Shown here piece after piece: positions 45,185 through 57,000 of a DNA stretch of 64,000 bases (the first letter of the stretch is position 1; every line of letters begins with the position of its first letter). This DNA is from Rhodococcus sp. IEGM 1409. GTDB lineage: Bacteria; Actinomycetota; Actinomycetes; Mycobacteriales; Mycobacteriaceae. The DNA lies in contig NZ_JASHKN010000005.1 of assembly GCF_030056735.1 (NCBI RefSeq), positions 286,023-350,022 of the forward strand, given 5' to 3'. A model generated the notes under the pieces. That model was not told the DNA's origin. It worked only from the letters and a program-made list of their open reading frames with translations, and did no database searches. Made by a program: the position numbers and the translations under genes.

Positions 45185-46008
45185 CGTGGACGCCGCCGGG
45201 GCCGGCGTGGTTGTTCTGCCCGGCGGATCGTCCCGAGCGCTACGCGAAGGCCGCCGCTGTCGCCGACGTCGTGATCCTCGATCTCGAAGACGGTGTGGCT
45301 CCGACCGACAAGGAAGCTGCGCGTGCGGCCCTGATCGACACTCCACTCGATTCGGAGCGGACGGTCGTGCGCGTCAATCCGGTGGGTACTCGTGATCACG
45401 AACTCGATCTGGTCGCGTTGGACGGCACGCACTATTCACGTCTGATGCTGTCCAAGTGCGAATCAGCCGAGGACGTTCTCTCGCTCGCTCCGGCGGACGT
45501 GGTTGCACTCGTCGAATCCCCACGCGGAGCCCTCGCCGTGGCCGACATCGCTCTTGCCGCGAACGCAATCGGTGTCATGTGGGGAGCCGAGGATCTTGTT
45601 GCCGGTCTCGGCGGTAACTCGAGCAGGCACCCGAACGGTTCGTACCGCGATGTTGCCAAGCACGTCCGATCGACGTCTCTCCTGGCCGCGAAGAGCTACG
45701 GCAGATTGGCAGTCGATTCCGTGTACCTCGACATCAAGGACCTCGTCGGCCTCGGCGTCGAGTCCGCTGACGCCGTCGCAGTCGGCTTCGACGTGAAGGT
45801 CGCGATCCACCCGAGCCAGGTCGAGGTCATCCGCGGAGCCTTCGCACCTTCGGAAAAAGAGATCGACTGGGCCACACGAGTGCTTGCCGCGGTGTCTACT
45901 GAACGTGGCGTGTTCGCGTTCGAGGGCAAGATGGTCGACGCTCCCGTTCTCCGTCACGCCGAGAAGCTTCTTCACCGTGCCGGAATCTTTCAGCAGAAGG
46001 AGAACTAA
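45181..46008 (+). CDS. citE: CitE-like HMG-CoA/citramalyl-CoA lyase
   Basis: This 275-residue TIM-barrel lyase of the CitE family has RPERYAKAAAVADVVILDLEDGVAP, VRVNP, ALVESPRGALAVADIA and MWGAEDLVAGLGG with acidic metal ligands. The M. tuberculosis counterpart Rv2498c cleaves HMG-CoA and citramalyl-CoA, linking leucine and itaconate breakdown. The same role is inferred here from identical gene order. Confidence 0.88.
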   Translation: MTWTPPGPAWLFCPADRPERYAKAAAVADVVILDLEDGVAPTDKEAARAALIDTPLDSERTVVRVNPVGTRDHELDLVALDGTHYSRLMLSKCESAEDVLSLAPADVVALVESPRGALAVADIALAANAIGVMWGAEDLVAGLGGNSSRHPNGSYRDVAKHVRSTSLLAAKSYGRLAVDSVYLDIKDLVGLGVESADAVAVGFDVKVAIHPSQVEVIRGAFAPSEKEIDWATRVLAAVSTERGVFAFEGKMVDAPVLRHAEKLLHRAGIFQQKEN

Positions 46009-46011
46009 CGG

Positions 46012-46767
46012 ATGAGCAAAGTCGTGAATACGGCAGCTGACGCAGTTGCCGACATCGCGAGCGGATCCAGGCTCGCAGTGGGCGGCTTCGGGCTGTGCGG
46101 TATTCCCGATGCGCTGATCGCGGCGATCGCCGACGGCGACGCCACCGACCTCGAGGTGTTCTCCAACAACTGCGGTGTCGACGACTACGGTCTCGGCATC
46201 CTGCTCGGCGCGCATCGTATCGCCAGGGTGACGGCGTCGTACGTGGGGGAGAACAAGGAGTTCGCCCGTCAGTATCTCGCTGGCGAGCTCGAAGTGGAGT
46301 TGACGCCGCAGGGGACCCTGGCCGAGCGTCTGCGAGCAGGCGGCACCGGCATTCCGGCGTTCTACACGCCGGCCGGCGTCGGCACACCGATCGCCGAGGG
46401 CGGCTTGCCGTGGCGATACAACCCGGACGGTTCGATCGCCGTGGCGTCGCCACCGAAGGCGACGGCAGTGTTCGGTGGCCGCACGTATGTATTGGAAGAG
46501 GCGATCACCGCTGACTTCGCGCTCGTGCACGCGGACTACGGCGACAGCGAAGGCAATCTCGTCTTCAACAAGACGGCGATGAACTTCAACCCGCTTGCCG
46601 CCATGGCGGGACGGATCACCATCGCGCAGGTGGAGAACCTCGTCGAGCCGGGTGACATCGACCCCGCGCACGTTCACCTTCCCGGAGTGTTCGTCGCACG
46701 CGTCGTGCATACGGGCCCACAGGAGAAGCGGATCGAGAAGCGGACCGTCTCAGGAGGTACCAAGTGA
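46012..46767 (+). CDS. scoA: 3-oxoacid CoA-transferase subunit A
   Basis: This 251-residue alpha subunit of an SCOT-like CoA-transferase has the glycine-rich [13 protein letters not shown], the internal [12 protein letters not shown] and [19 protein letters not shown]. It pairs with the beta subunit immediately downstream. It moves CoA between succinyl-CoA and acetoacetate, the end product of leucine degradation, and may also act on other 3-oxo or dicarboxylic acids. Confidence 0.93.
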   Translation: MSKVVNTAADAVADIASGSRLAVGGFGLCGIPDALIAAIADGDATDLEVFSNNCGVDDYGLGILLGAHRIARVTASYVGENKEFARQYLAGELEVELTPQGTLAERLRAGGTGIPAFYTPAGVGTPIAEGGLPWRYNPDGSIAVASPPKATAVFGGRTYVLEEAITADFALVHADYGDSEGNLVFNKTAMNFNPLAAMAGRITIAQVENLVEPGDIDPAHVHLPGVFVARVVHTGPQEKRIEKRTVSGGTK

Positions 46768-47414
46768 GCGGCGCAGAGGAAGCCCGAATCGGTTGGACTC
46801 GCCACGAGATGGCCGCTCGCGCTGCTGCCGAGATGCGGCCGGGTGAGTACGTCAACCTCGGTATCGGCCTGCCGACGCTGATCCCCAGCTACCTGCCGGA
46901 GGGCGTCAAGGTGGTTCTCCACAGTGAGAACGGCATCCTCGGTACCGGGCCGTACCCCGCCGACGATCAGGTCGATGCCGACCTCATCAATGCGGGTAAG
47001 GAAACCGTCACCGTCAACCCCGGGGCCGCGTTCTTCGACTCGGCCCTCTCGTTCGGGATGATCCGCGGCGGTCACATCGATACCGCAGTCCTCGGCGGCA
47101 TGCAGGTGTCGAAGACCGGTGACCTCGCCAACTGGATGGTGCCAGGCAAGATGGTCAAGGGTATGGGCGGCGCGATGGACCTGGTCCACGGTGCCCGCCG
47201 CGTCATTGTCGTGATGGAGCACACCGATCGCGACGGTAACCCCAAGATCGTCGAGGCGTGCACCTTGCCGCTCACCGGTCAGGGCGTCGTCAACCGGATC
47301 ATCACCGACCTTGCGGTGCTGGACGTCACCGCCGAGGGACTCGCGCTGGTGGAGCTGGCTCCCGGTGTCACCACCGAACATCTGCAGAGCGTGACTGGCG
47401 TGGCTCTGTCCTGA
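46764..47414 (+). CDS. scoB: 3-oxoacid CoA-transferase subunit B
   Basis: This 216-residue beta subunit has [17 protein letters not shown] and [11 protein letters not shown], where the Glu of SENG is the catalytic CoA-thioester residue. It ends with [21 protein letters not shown]. It overlaps scoA (GTGA) and closes the operon just before a strong terminator. Confidence 0.94.
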   Translation: MSGAEEARIGWTRHEMAARAAAEMRPGEYVNLGIGLPTLIPSYLPEGVKVVLHSENGILGTGPYPADDQVDADLINAGKETVTVNPGAAFFDSALSFGMIRGGHIDTAVLGGMQVSKTGDLANWMVPGKMVKGMGGAMDLVHGARRVIVVMEHTDRDGNPKIVEACTLPLTGQGVVNRIITDLAVLDVTAEGLALVELAPGVTTEHLQSVTGVALS

Positions 47415-47433
47415 AGTTTCGTACCGTCAATCA

Positions 47434-47468
47434 AAAGAACGCGCTGACCGCTGGTCGGCGCGTTCTTT
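47434..47468. terminator. rho-independent terminator of the acc/sco operon
   Basis: AAAGAACGCGC-TGACC pairs with GGTC-GCGCGTTCTTT around a short GCT loop, ending in a T-run, 20 bp after the scoB stop. Confidence 0.9.
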
Positions 47469-47866
47469 CGTCGAAGTGTCGGCGTGCACCGATAGTCTGA
47501 ATCAGCCTTCGCGGTCCGCTCGAGGTCGGGAACGACTACAGGTCCAGCCTGTAGATTGTCCGAGGTGGCTGACGCGGTTGGGCTGAGGATCGAAGTTTTC
47601 AGTTGATCGTCTTAGGGGTGGATATGTCGGGCAGGGCGTCTGAACCGTGCGTTTCGGCAAGGCGATGGGGTGTTGATGAGCTGGGCGATTTGTAACGAAT
47701 TGCAGCAAAACCCTCGATACACCGGGGTATGGATTTCTCTTGTCACCTATGTATCGGAGACAATGGGTGGTTCTGGCTCGTCGAGGTTGGATGAGGTCGG
47801 TAGCTGCTGCGAATCGGACGTTCGGCTCGCACGGGTGCGCAATGGTGTGGAAGAGAGGCTGTGGGC
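47469..47866. promoter_or_regulatory. 398-bp leader region of the NRPS
   Basis: The gap holds a perfect inverted repeat CTACAGG-TCCAG-CCTGTAG (47536-47554), and a possible short ORF from 47676 that ends on the NRPS start codon. No iron-box-like DtxR/IdeR site was recognised by eye. The NRPS promoter probably lies here. Confidence 0.45.
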
Positions 47867-47870
47867 GTGA
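47676..47870 (+). CDS. possible 64-residue leader ORF before the NRPS
   Basis: An ATG at 47676 opens a short frame ([19 protein letters not shown]) whose TGA overlaps the NRPS GTG start by three bases. No homology is recognised and there is no convincing ribosome site, so it may be chance. If real it could couple translation of the NRPS. Confidence 0.2.
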   Translation: MSWAICNELQQNPRYTGVWISLVTYVSETMGGSGSSRLDEVGSCCESDVRLARVRNGVEERLWA

Positions 47871-50800
47871 ATTCGCTGGGTAACGGAGAACTGGGGAGCG
47901 GCAAGCCGGAGGTCGGCAGCTCGCCGGAAGACGTTCAGCGATCAGACGCATTCCCGCTTTCCGCGGCCCAGCTCGGTATGTGGTTCGCGCAGCATCTTGA
48001 TCCCGCCGTACCGGTCAACATCGCTCAGTACGTCGAACTTCGTGGTGCTCTGGAGCTTGACGCCCTTCGCCAGGCCTGTGCAGACGCCGGTCGCGAAATC
48101 GGGTCGGCCTTCGTCCGGATCTTCGAGATCGACGCCCAGCCGTACCAGATCATCGACCCCACACTCGATGATTCGGTCGGCTACGTCGACCTTCGTAGCG
48201 AAGACGACTCACACGACGCGGCCATGCGGTGGATGCGAGCAGATCGCAGTCGGCCGATCGACATGCTCACGGACCGACTGATCTCTGCCACGATCTTGCG
48301 TCTAGGCGAGAACCGCTACTACTGGTACACGCGAGTCCACCACACAATTCTCGACGGCTTCGGTGCATCGACCTTCGTCACTCGTGTGGCGGAGTTGTAC
48401 TCGGCGCGCGTGGAGGGTCGCGAACCGGAGCCGAGCGAGGCCTCCGATCTCTGGAACGTCTACGAGGTAGACAACAAGTACCGCCAGTCGAGTCGTTTCG
48501 AAACCGATCGCAAGTACTGGGCCGACAAGATCGAGAATCTCGACGAGATCTCGAGCCTCGCAGGTCGAAGTGCCGCGCCGGCTCCAGTCAGTCGGATCGA
48601 CAGCGCAGCGCTGTCCAACCATGTGGAGGCGCTGCTCGGGCGGTTCCTCGAACGCGTGGAGAAGACCACTGTTGCCGGAACGGTCGTCGCTGCCTTTGCG
48701 GCGTACCTCGCTCAGATGACCGGACGAGAGGACGTGTCGCTGAGTCTGCCCGTTTCCGGTCGAACGACAGCCGTGCTGCGCCGATCCGGTGGCATGGTCT
48801 CCAACGTCGTTCCGCTGCGACTGACTGTCACTGCAGAGACCACTGTCCAGGATCTTCTGGACGATGTCAGGAACGAAATGTCCGGCGCGCTGCGCCACCA
48901 GCGGTACCGACACGAGGACATGGTCCGCGGCGGTGACGGGCCGGGCCGGGGCGGATTCTTCGGTCCCTGGATCAACATCATGATGTTTTCCACCGAATTG
49001 GCGTTCGGGCCCCTCGTCGGCGAGCTTCACATCCTGTCCACGGGTTTGATCGAAGACCTCGGTGTCAATCTCTACCAGAGCGTCGGCGACACCCGTACGC
49101 ACATCGACTTCGAGTCGAATCCCAACCTGTACGCGCCCGCGGACGCCCAGCGAAATCACTCGCGGTTCGTGGAGTTCCTCGAGAAGTTCGTCTCGGCCGA
49201 AACGAGCCGCAAGGTCTGGGATCTCCCTGTCGCAACCGACGAGGAGCGAAACAAGGTTGCCTTGTGGAACCGCACCGGCTTCCACGTTGCCTCGCAGACC
49301 ATCACTGAAGCATTCGAGCGTCAGGTCGCGAGCACTCCCGATGCCACCGCCGTCGTTTTCGAAGGCAACAGCCTCACGTACGCCGAATTCGACGCCCGCG
49401 CAAACGGTTTGGCCCGTCAGCTCATCGCCATGGGTGTTGGACCCGAATCACTTGTCGGGCTGTCGATCCGCAGGTCCTTGGACTTGATGGTCGGTCTGTA
49501 CGCGATCGCCAAGGCCGGCGGAGCCTGGGTGCCGGTGGATCCCGACCACCCAGCCGACCGCACCGCCTACATCCTCGAGTCGGCGCAGCCGACGTGTGTT
49601 GTGACCACCGCGCGAGACGACGTGGATTTGCCCGAGGGCACACGGGTGATCGAGATCGACACCCTCGACTACGAACAGCTCGACAGCAGGCCGATCGCCA
49701 ACGCAGATCGCCTGTCTCCCTTGCATTTCTCGAACACTGCGTATGTGATCTACACCTCGGGGTCGACCGGGCGACCCAAGGGTGTTGCGGTCACTCACGC
49801 AGCGATCAACAATCAGCTTCAGTGGATGAACGCCGAGTACGGGCTTTCTGCGTCGGATATCTACCTGCAGAAGACCGCTACGACATTCGACGTTTCGCTG
49901 TGGGGATTCTTCATGCCCTTGCAGGTCGGCGCCACGCTGGTAGTCGCGACTCCGGACGGCCATCGGGATCCGATCTACGTGGCGAACAAGATTGCCGAAC
50001 TCGGCGTCACGATCACCGACTTCGTTCCGTCCATGCTCACGTTGTTCACAGCGAATGCTCCTGTCGGCTCTTGTGATTCGTTGCGTCACGTGTTCGTCAT
50101 CGGTGAGGCGCTCCCGCCCGAGACGTCTTCGGCCTTCCGCGAACTCTGTGGTGCCGGACTGCACAACCTCTACGGTCCGACTGAAGCCGCAGTTTCGGTC
50201 ACGTACTACGAGGCCGTGCCCTCGGATACTACTTCTGTGCCGATCGGTATGCCGCAGTGGAACACTCAGGCGCACGTACTCGACGGACAACTTCGCCCGA
50301 CGCCCATCGGTCAGCCGGGTGAACTCTATCTCGCCGGCGTTCAACTCGCGCGCGGATATGTTGGTCGCCCTGATCTGAGCTCGGATCGCTTCGTAGCCAA
50401 TCCGTACGGCACAGCCGGCGAGCGCATGTACCGTACCGGCGACCTCGTCCGACGCCGTGAGGACGGAAACCTCGACTACATCGGGCGCACCGACTTTCAG
50501 GTGAAGTTTCGTGGGCAGCGCATCGAACTCGGCGAGATCGAGACCGTCCTACTAGCACACCCCGACGTTTCCCAGGCTGTCGTCTTGGTGACCGTCACAC
50601 CGACCGGTGATCAATTGGTCGGCTACGTCGTGCCGGGCCCTGGCCGAAACATCGATGCTGCGGTGCTCAGTGAGTTCGCCGGCCGAAGCCTCCCGTCGTA
50701 CATGGTTCCCGCCGCGCTGATGGTGCTCGATGCGTTGCCGCTCAACACGAGTGGCAAATTGGATCGTGCCGGGCTGCCCGAGCCGGTGTTCGCGAGCGCG

Positions 50801-51080
50801 AAGCAGTACCGCGAGCCTCGCACCGAAATCGAACGCATCGTGGCGGACGTGTTTGCCGACGTGCTCGGTGTCGAGCGCGTCGGTATCGACGACGACTTCT
50901 TCGAGCTCGGTGGAAACTCGCTGGTTGCAACACAATTGGTGACCCGAGTTGGCTCTGCCTTGGGAGTGCAACTCGGCGTTCGAGAGCTTTTCGAGTCCAC
51001 CACGGTCGCTACCTTGGCGGCCCGTGCCGAGTCGGTGGCGGGCAACGCCAGGCAGCTCAGCCCGCTGATCGCCAAGCCTC
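47867..51080 (+). other. NRPS module 1 (C-A-T), EntF-like
   Basis: The C domain (with HHTILDG at residues 158-164) and the A domain both resemble EntF of enterobactin synthesis ([35 protein letters not shown]). The ten pocket residues read by alignment to GrsA are DVWDFILVSK. EntF-type Ser is DVWHFSLVDK, so three positions differ and the substrate is left open. The T-domain serine is S1018. Confidence 0.7.
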
Positions 51081-54000
51081 GTCCCGAGGTCGTCCCGCTC
51101 TCGCTTGCGCAGCAGCGCATGTGGTTCATCAACCGTCTCGATCCGTCGACGCCCGCGTACAACCTTCCGTTCACGGTCCGGCTCACCGGTTCGGTGGACC
51201 CGTCCGCCTTGCATGCCGCGGTGATGGACCTTCTCGAGCGGCACGAGTCCTTGCGGACGATCTACCCTGATGCCGACGGAACCGCGCAACAGTTGGTTCT
51301 GCCGGTCGACCGTGCCGCGGTGGAGTTGAACCCGGTCAAGATTCGGAATTCGTATCTCGACGCGGCCCTGTTCGACGTGGCGTCTCGCGGGTTCGACGTG
51401 ACGCTCGAAATCCCGGTACGGGTTGCCCTCTTCGAGGTGTCTCCTACGGACTACGTCCTGGTGATGGTTCTCCATCACATCGCTGCAGACGGTCTGTCGT
51501 TCCGTCCGCTCGCACGTGACCTTCTCGTCGCGTACTCGGCGCGAAGTGAGAAGTCGGCGCCGGCGTGGACGCCGCTGCCGATTCAGTACGCCGATTACGC
51601 GCTGTGGCAGCGCGAAGCATTGGGATCCGATGAAGACCCGCGCTCGGAGTCGTCTCGCCAGATCAACTTCTGGCGCCGGGCACTCGCCGATCTGCCGGAT
51701 CAGTTGGATCTGCCGACTGATCGACCCCGTCCTGCTGTCGCGTCCAATCATGGTGCCAAACACCATTTTCAGATCAGTGAACGCACGACGCGCAAGTTGA
51801 ACGAGTTGGCACGCTCGAGAAGCGTTTCGCTGTTCATGGTGTTGCAGGCGGCGTATGCAACGTTGTTGAGCCGGATCAGTGGTACCTCGGACATCGCGAT
51901 CGGCGCCCCGATCGGTGGGCGAGGGGATCAAGCTCTCAACGACGTGATCGGTATGTTCGTGAACACTCTGGTGCTTCGCACCGAGGTCGATCCGAACGAA
52001 CGATTCGACGAGTTGCTCGCTCGGGTAAGAGAATCGGGGTTGTCTGCCTACGGCCATGCCGATGTGCCATTCGAGCGGTTGGTCGAGGTTCTGAGTCCGG
52101 CGCGTTCGCAGGCTCGTCACCCGCTGTTCCAGGTTGCGCTCACTGCGGAGATCAGTGGACGACGCGAACTGGAATTCTCGGGTGTCAAGGCAGTTGCAGC
52201 TGAATTGGAAGTGCCGGTCGCCAAATTCGATCTCGAACTGATGGTGTCCGAGAATCCCGAAGGCACCGAAGACTCGGACGTCTTGAGTGCCACCTTCACC
52301 TATGCCACGGACCTGTTCGATCAGGCCACAGTGAACACTTTCGCTACCCGGTTCGTGCGCATTCTCGATGCGGTGGCTACCAGACCTGAAACGGTCGTCG
52401 GTGATATAGACCTGCTCTCACGCTCCGAGCGTACCGATCTGACGGTCGTTGCCGCGGATGAGACGATGCCCCGGCAGACTCTCGTCGACATTTTCTTGTC
52501 CGGCACGGCTGAGGCGGACTCGGTCGCAGTGCGCTTCGACGGTCGATCGATTACCTACCGCGAGCTCGACGAGCAGTCGTCGAAGCTCGCACGGGTTTTG
52601 ATCGGACGTGGCGCAGGCCCCGAGACCATTGTCGCTCTCGCCTTTCCGCGCTCGTACGACATGGTCTGTGCAGTATGGGCGGTGGCGAAGTCAGGGGCGG
52701 CGTACGTGCCTGTCGACCCGAGCTATCCGGAAGATCGTGTCCGACACATGCTGGCCGATTCGTCGGCCGCGATCGGACTCACGTCGTCGCAGTTCGTCGG
52801 TCAGCTTCCTCCGGTCACCGATTGGTTGGTCCTTGACGACCAGACGCTGACCGGGGAAGTCTCGGCGCAATCTTCAGCTCCGGTCACCGACGAGGACCGA
52901 ATCATTCCGATTCACAGTTCTCACGTGGCGTATGTCATTTACACATCCGGTTCCACGGGAAAACCGAAGGGCGTCAGCGTCACTCACGGTGGTCTCCGTG
53001 GGGTCAGGGACGCAGCTCAGCGTCGCTACGGGGTAGATCAGTCCTCGTGCTTCCTACATATCTGTTCACCGAGCTTCGACCCGTCGGTACTCGAATGGAT
53101 GGTCGCCTTCTCCGCGGGTGCAACTTTGGTGATCGTTCCGTCGACGATTATCGGTGGACACGAGTTGTCGGATCTTCTTCATGCCGAGAAGGTCACGCAC
53201 GCGATCATCACACCCGCCGTACTCGGGACCATGGAGCCTGCAGAGCTGCCTGATTTGCGCGTCGTCTCCGTCGGCGGCGACGTGACCACGCCCGAGTTGT
53301 TGGCGAAATGGGCCCCCGGGCGCGCCTACTTCAATGGGTACGGTCCGACCGAGACCACGATCATCTCGTCGTTCGGCGATCTCGCGATCGGCCGATCGAT
53401 CGACATCGGGCGTCCCGTCGAGGGCATGTCTGCACTGGTACTCGACGAGCGTCTGCACCCGGTTCCAGTCGGTACCAGGGGAGAGCTCTACTTTGCGGGC
53501 GCTGCGTTGGCTCGCGGGTATCACGAGCGGCGAGGTCTCTCCGCGGAAAGGTTTGTCGCCAACCCGTATTCGCCGGATGGCGAGCGGATGTATCGGACCG
53601 GCGATGTCGTGCGCTGGACAGGCGGAGACTCGCGCGGCGACGCGGGTGTCCTCGAATACGTCGGCCGCAGTGACTTCCAGGTCAAGGTTCGCGGATTCCG
53701 TATCGAGCTCGGTGAGATCGACGCAGTTCTGTCCTCGCACGATTCTGTGCGCTTCGCGGTGACGGTCGGAAGCGAAGGCGCGGCGGGTGTCACAGCTCTC
53801 GTGTCCTACGTCGAACTGGCTGACGGTTCGAGTTTCGATCCGGACGCGCTCACCTCGTTCGTGGCCGCGACTCTGCCGAGCTACATGGTCCCTTCCGTCA
53901 TCATGGAACTTGCCGAGGTTCCGTTGACGCCGGTGGGTAAGTTGGATCGCAGGGCTTTGCCGGAGCCTGTTTTCGAGGTCCGCGAGTTCCGTGCGCCCAC

Positions 54001-57000
54001 CACGCCGGTGGAAGAGATTGTCGCGCAGGTGATTGCGGATGTTCTCGGCGTGGAGCGAGTCGGGCTCGATGACGACTTCTTTGCACTGGGTGGCAACTCC
54101 CTGGTGGCCACTCAGGTCACCTCACGCTTGGGACGGGCGCTCGACACCACCGTGCCGGTGCGGACGCTTTTCGACGTTTCCACCGTCGAGGCGCTCGCTG
54201 CACATATCGAGTCGCACGCCGGTAGCGGCGGGCAGAAAGCCCTCGTCGCGCAGACGCGTCCAGCGGAAATTCCGCTGTCGTTGGCGCAGCAGCGCATGTG
54301 GTTCCTGAACCGCTTCGATACCGACTCCGCTGCTTACAACATCACTTTCGCACTGCACCTGACTGGCCATCTCGATACGGCTGCGATGGAAACTGCGCTC
54401 GAGGACGTACTGGCCCGGCATGAAGTTCTCCGAACGGTATATCCGGACGGGGCTTCCGGACCGAAGCAGTCGATTCTGTCGCTTTCGGAGTCTTTCGTCG
54501 GATTGACCGTCGAAGCGGTCTCGGATTCGGACGAGCTCGAGAGTCGAGTCGCTGCAATCGGATCCTCGGCGATCGACGTCACCGTCGAGGTGCCGATCCG
54601 TGTCCGCCTGTTGACGGTCAGCGACACCGAGCACACCCTCGCGATCGTTGTTCATCACATTGCCGCTGACGGGTGGTCGATGGCGCCCCTGGCACGCGAC
54701 GTCATGATCGCCTACTCGGCACGCAAGGACGGGGTTGCGCCGGCGTGGCAGCCGTTGGCTGTGCAGTACGCCGACTATTCGTTGTGGCAGCGTGAGGTTC
54801 TGGGGTCCGAAGACGACCCGGAATCACTGATCTCGCAGCAGATCTCCTTCTGGACCGAGACTCTGGCTGACCTACCGGATGTGATCGAGCTTCCGTCGGA
54901 CCGGTCTCGACCCGATGTGGCCTCGATGCGCGGCGAACGATTCGCCTTCGAGATCTCCGGGGATGTGCACCGTCGATTGGACGCGCTGGCACGGGAGAAC
55001 AACGCAACGCTCTTCATGGCGTTGCACTCGGCGCTTGCCGTTCTGATGGCCAGACTGAGCGGGACGTCGGACATCGCCGTGGGCACTCCCGTTGCCGGTC
55101 GCGGTGACGAGGCGCTCGACGATCTTGTCGGCATGTTCGTCAACACGCTTGTTCTGCGCACCGAGGTCGATCAGGCCCGGGCATTCACGGATCTGCTCGC
55201 CGCGGCGAGTGATTCGGCGCTCGGAGCCTTCGCTCATTCGGACGTACCCTTCGAGCGGTTGGTGGACGTCCTGGCTCCGGCCCGGTCGCAGGCCCGACAT
55301 CCGCTGTTCCAGGTTGTCCTGTCCTTGCAGAATCTCGCGCAAACGGCATTGGAACTGCCGGGACTGGCGATCAAGGCCGCCGAAATCGACACCACCACTG
55401 CAAAGTTCGACCTCGAACTGGCGGTAACCGAGTCGATTGGAGAAGACGGGATCCAGCAAGGGCTCTCGGCCGAATTCACGTTTGCTGCAGATCTGTTCGA
55501 CGTTTCGACGGTCGAGGGATTTGCTCGGCGTCTGGTTCGTATTCTCGAGACTGTTGTGTCGGTTCCTTCGACCGTCGTCGGTGACATCGACATTCTCGAT
55601 GCGGCCGAGAGGGGTGTGCTGGCCGATGTTCGTGGAGGCCAGTCGGTCTCGGGAACTCTGGTCGAGATCCTCACCGAAGCGGCCGCTTCGGATCCGTCGG
55701 CGGACGCGGTTCGCTTCGACGGCGAGTCGATCAGCTACCGCGAACTCGACGAGCGGTCGTCACGACTCGCTCGTGTTCTGATTGCGAAGGGCGTCGGGCC
55801 GGAGGATCGGGTCGCGATCGCGATTCCGCGTTCAGCCGATTCGGTTCTCGCTCTGTGGGCCGTGGCGAAGACCGGTGCGGCATTCGTACCGGTCGACCCG
55901 ACGTATCCGGTTGACCGTATCGCCCACATGATCACCGATTCCGGTGCGGTGTTGGGTCTTGCGCTCAGTGACGTCGAGGCTGGATTGCCGTCGGCTTTGA
56001 CGTGGGTGGTTCTCGACGACGAGAAGACAGTGGCGGCGTGCGCGGCAGAATCTTGCGCGCCGGTGAGCGATTCGGATCGACGCAGTGCGATCGACGAGCG
56101 GCAGCCTGCGTACGTCATCTACACCTCCGGCACCACGGGTCTGCCCAAGGGCGTTGTGGTCACCAACGCCGGCGTGGCGAACTTCTGCGCCGAGCAGGTC
56201 GAGCGTTATTCGCTGACCACGGGTGCTCGGACGCTGCATTTCGCATCGCCGAGTTTCGACGCTTCGATACTCGAGTTGCTGTTGGCATTCGGAGCGGCGT
56301 CGACGATGGTGATTGCGCCGACGACGGTGTACGGCGGCGCGGAATTGGCCGAGATCTTGCGGTCGGAGTGCGTGACGCATGCGTTTGTCACGCCTGCTGC
56401 TCTGGCATCGGTGGATCCGAGCGGGCTTGACGCGTTGCGGGTGGTTGTCGTGGGTGGCGAAGCCAGTTCGCGGTCCCTCGTTGCCAGGTGGGCGGTGCCG
56501 CTTCCGGATGGCGGTGTGCGTGGGTTCTTCAATGCTTATGGTCCGACGGAGTCGACGGTCGCCTCGAACATCAGCGATGCGCTGACCGCGTTTGATCGGA
56601 TGAACATCGGCGGCCCGATTCGGGGTATGGCCGCGCGGATCCTGGACGGCCGCTTGCAGCCTGTTCCGGTTGGTGTCGCGGGTGAGTTGTACGTGTCGGG
56701 TGTTCAGGTCGCTCGTGGATATCTGGGGCAGCCGGCATTGACGGCGGGTCGTTTTGTCGCAGACCCGTTCGGAGCGCCGGGTGAGCGGTTGTACCGCACG
56801 GGTGACGTGGTCCGGTGGATCGACGGTGGCGCAGTGGAGTACGTGGGCCGCAGTGACTTTCAGGTCAAGATCCGCGGGTTCCGTATAGAACTCGGCGAGA
56901 TCGAGGCCGCGCTGATCCGTTGCGCGGGAGTTGCGCAAGCTGTTGCTCTTGTTCGCTCCGACGATCACTTCGGAGATCGTCTCGTTGCATACGTAGTGCC

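Noticed and set aside
47469-47866. Iron-responsive DtxR/IdeR box before the NRPS
   Set aside because: No sequence close to TTAGGTTAGSCTAACCTAA was found, so a siderophore role is not supported by the promoter.
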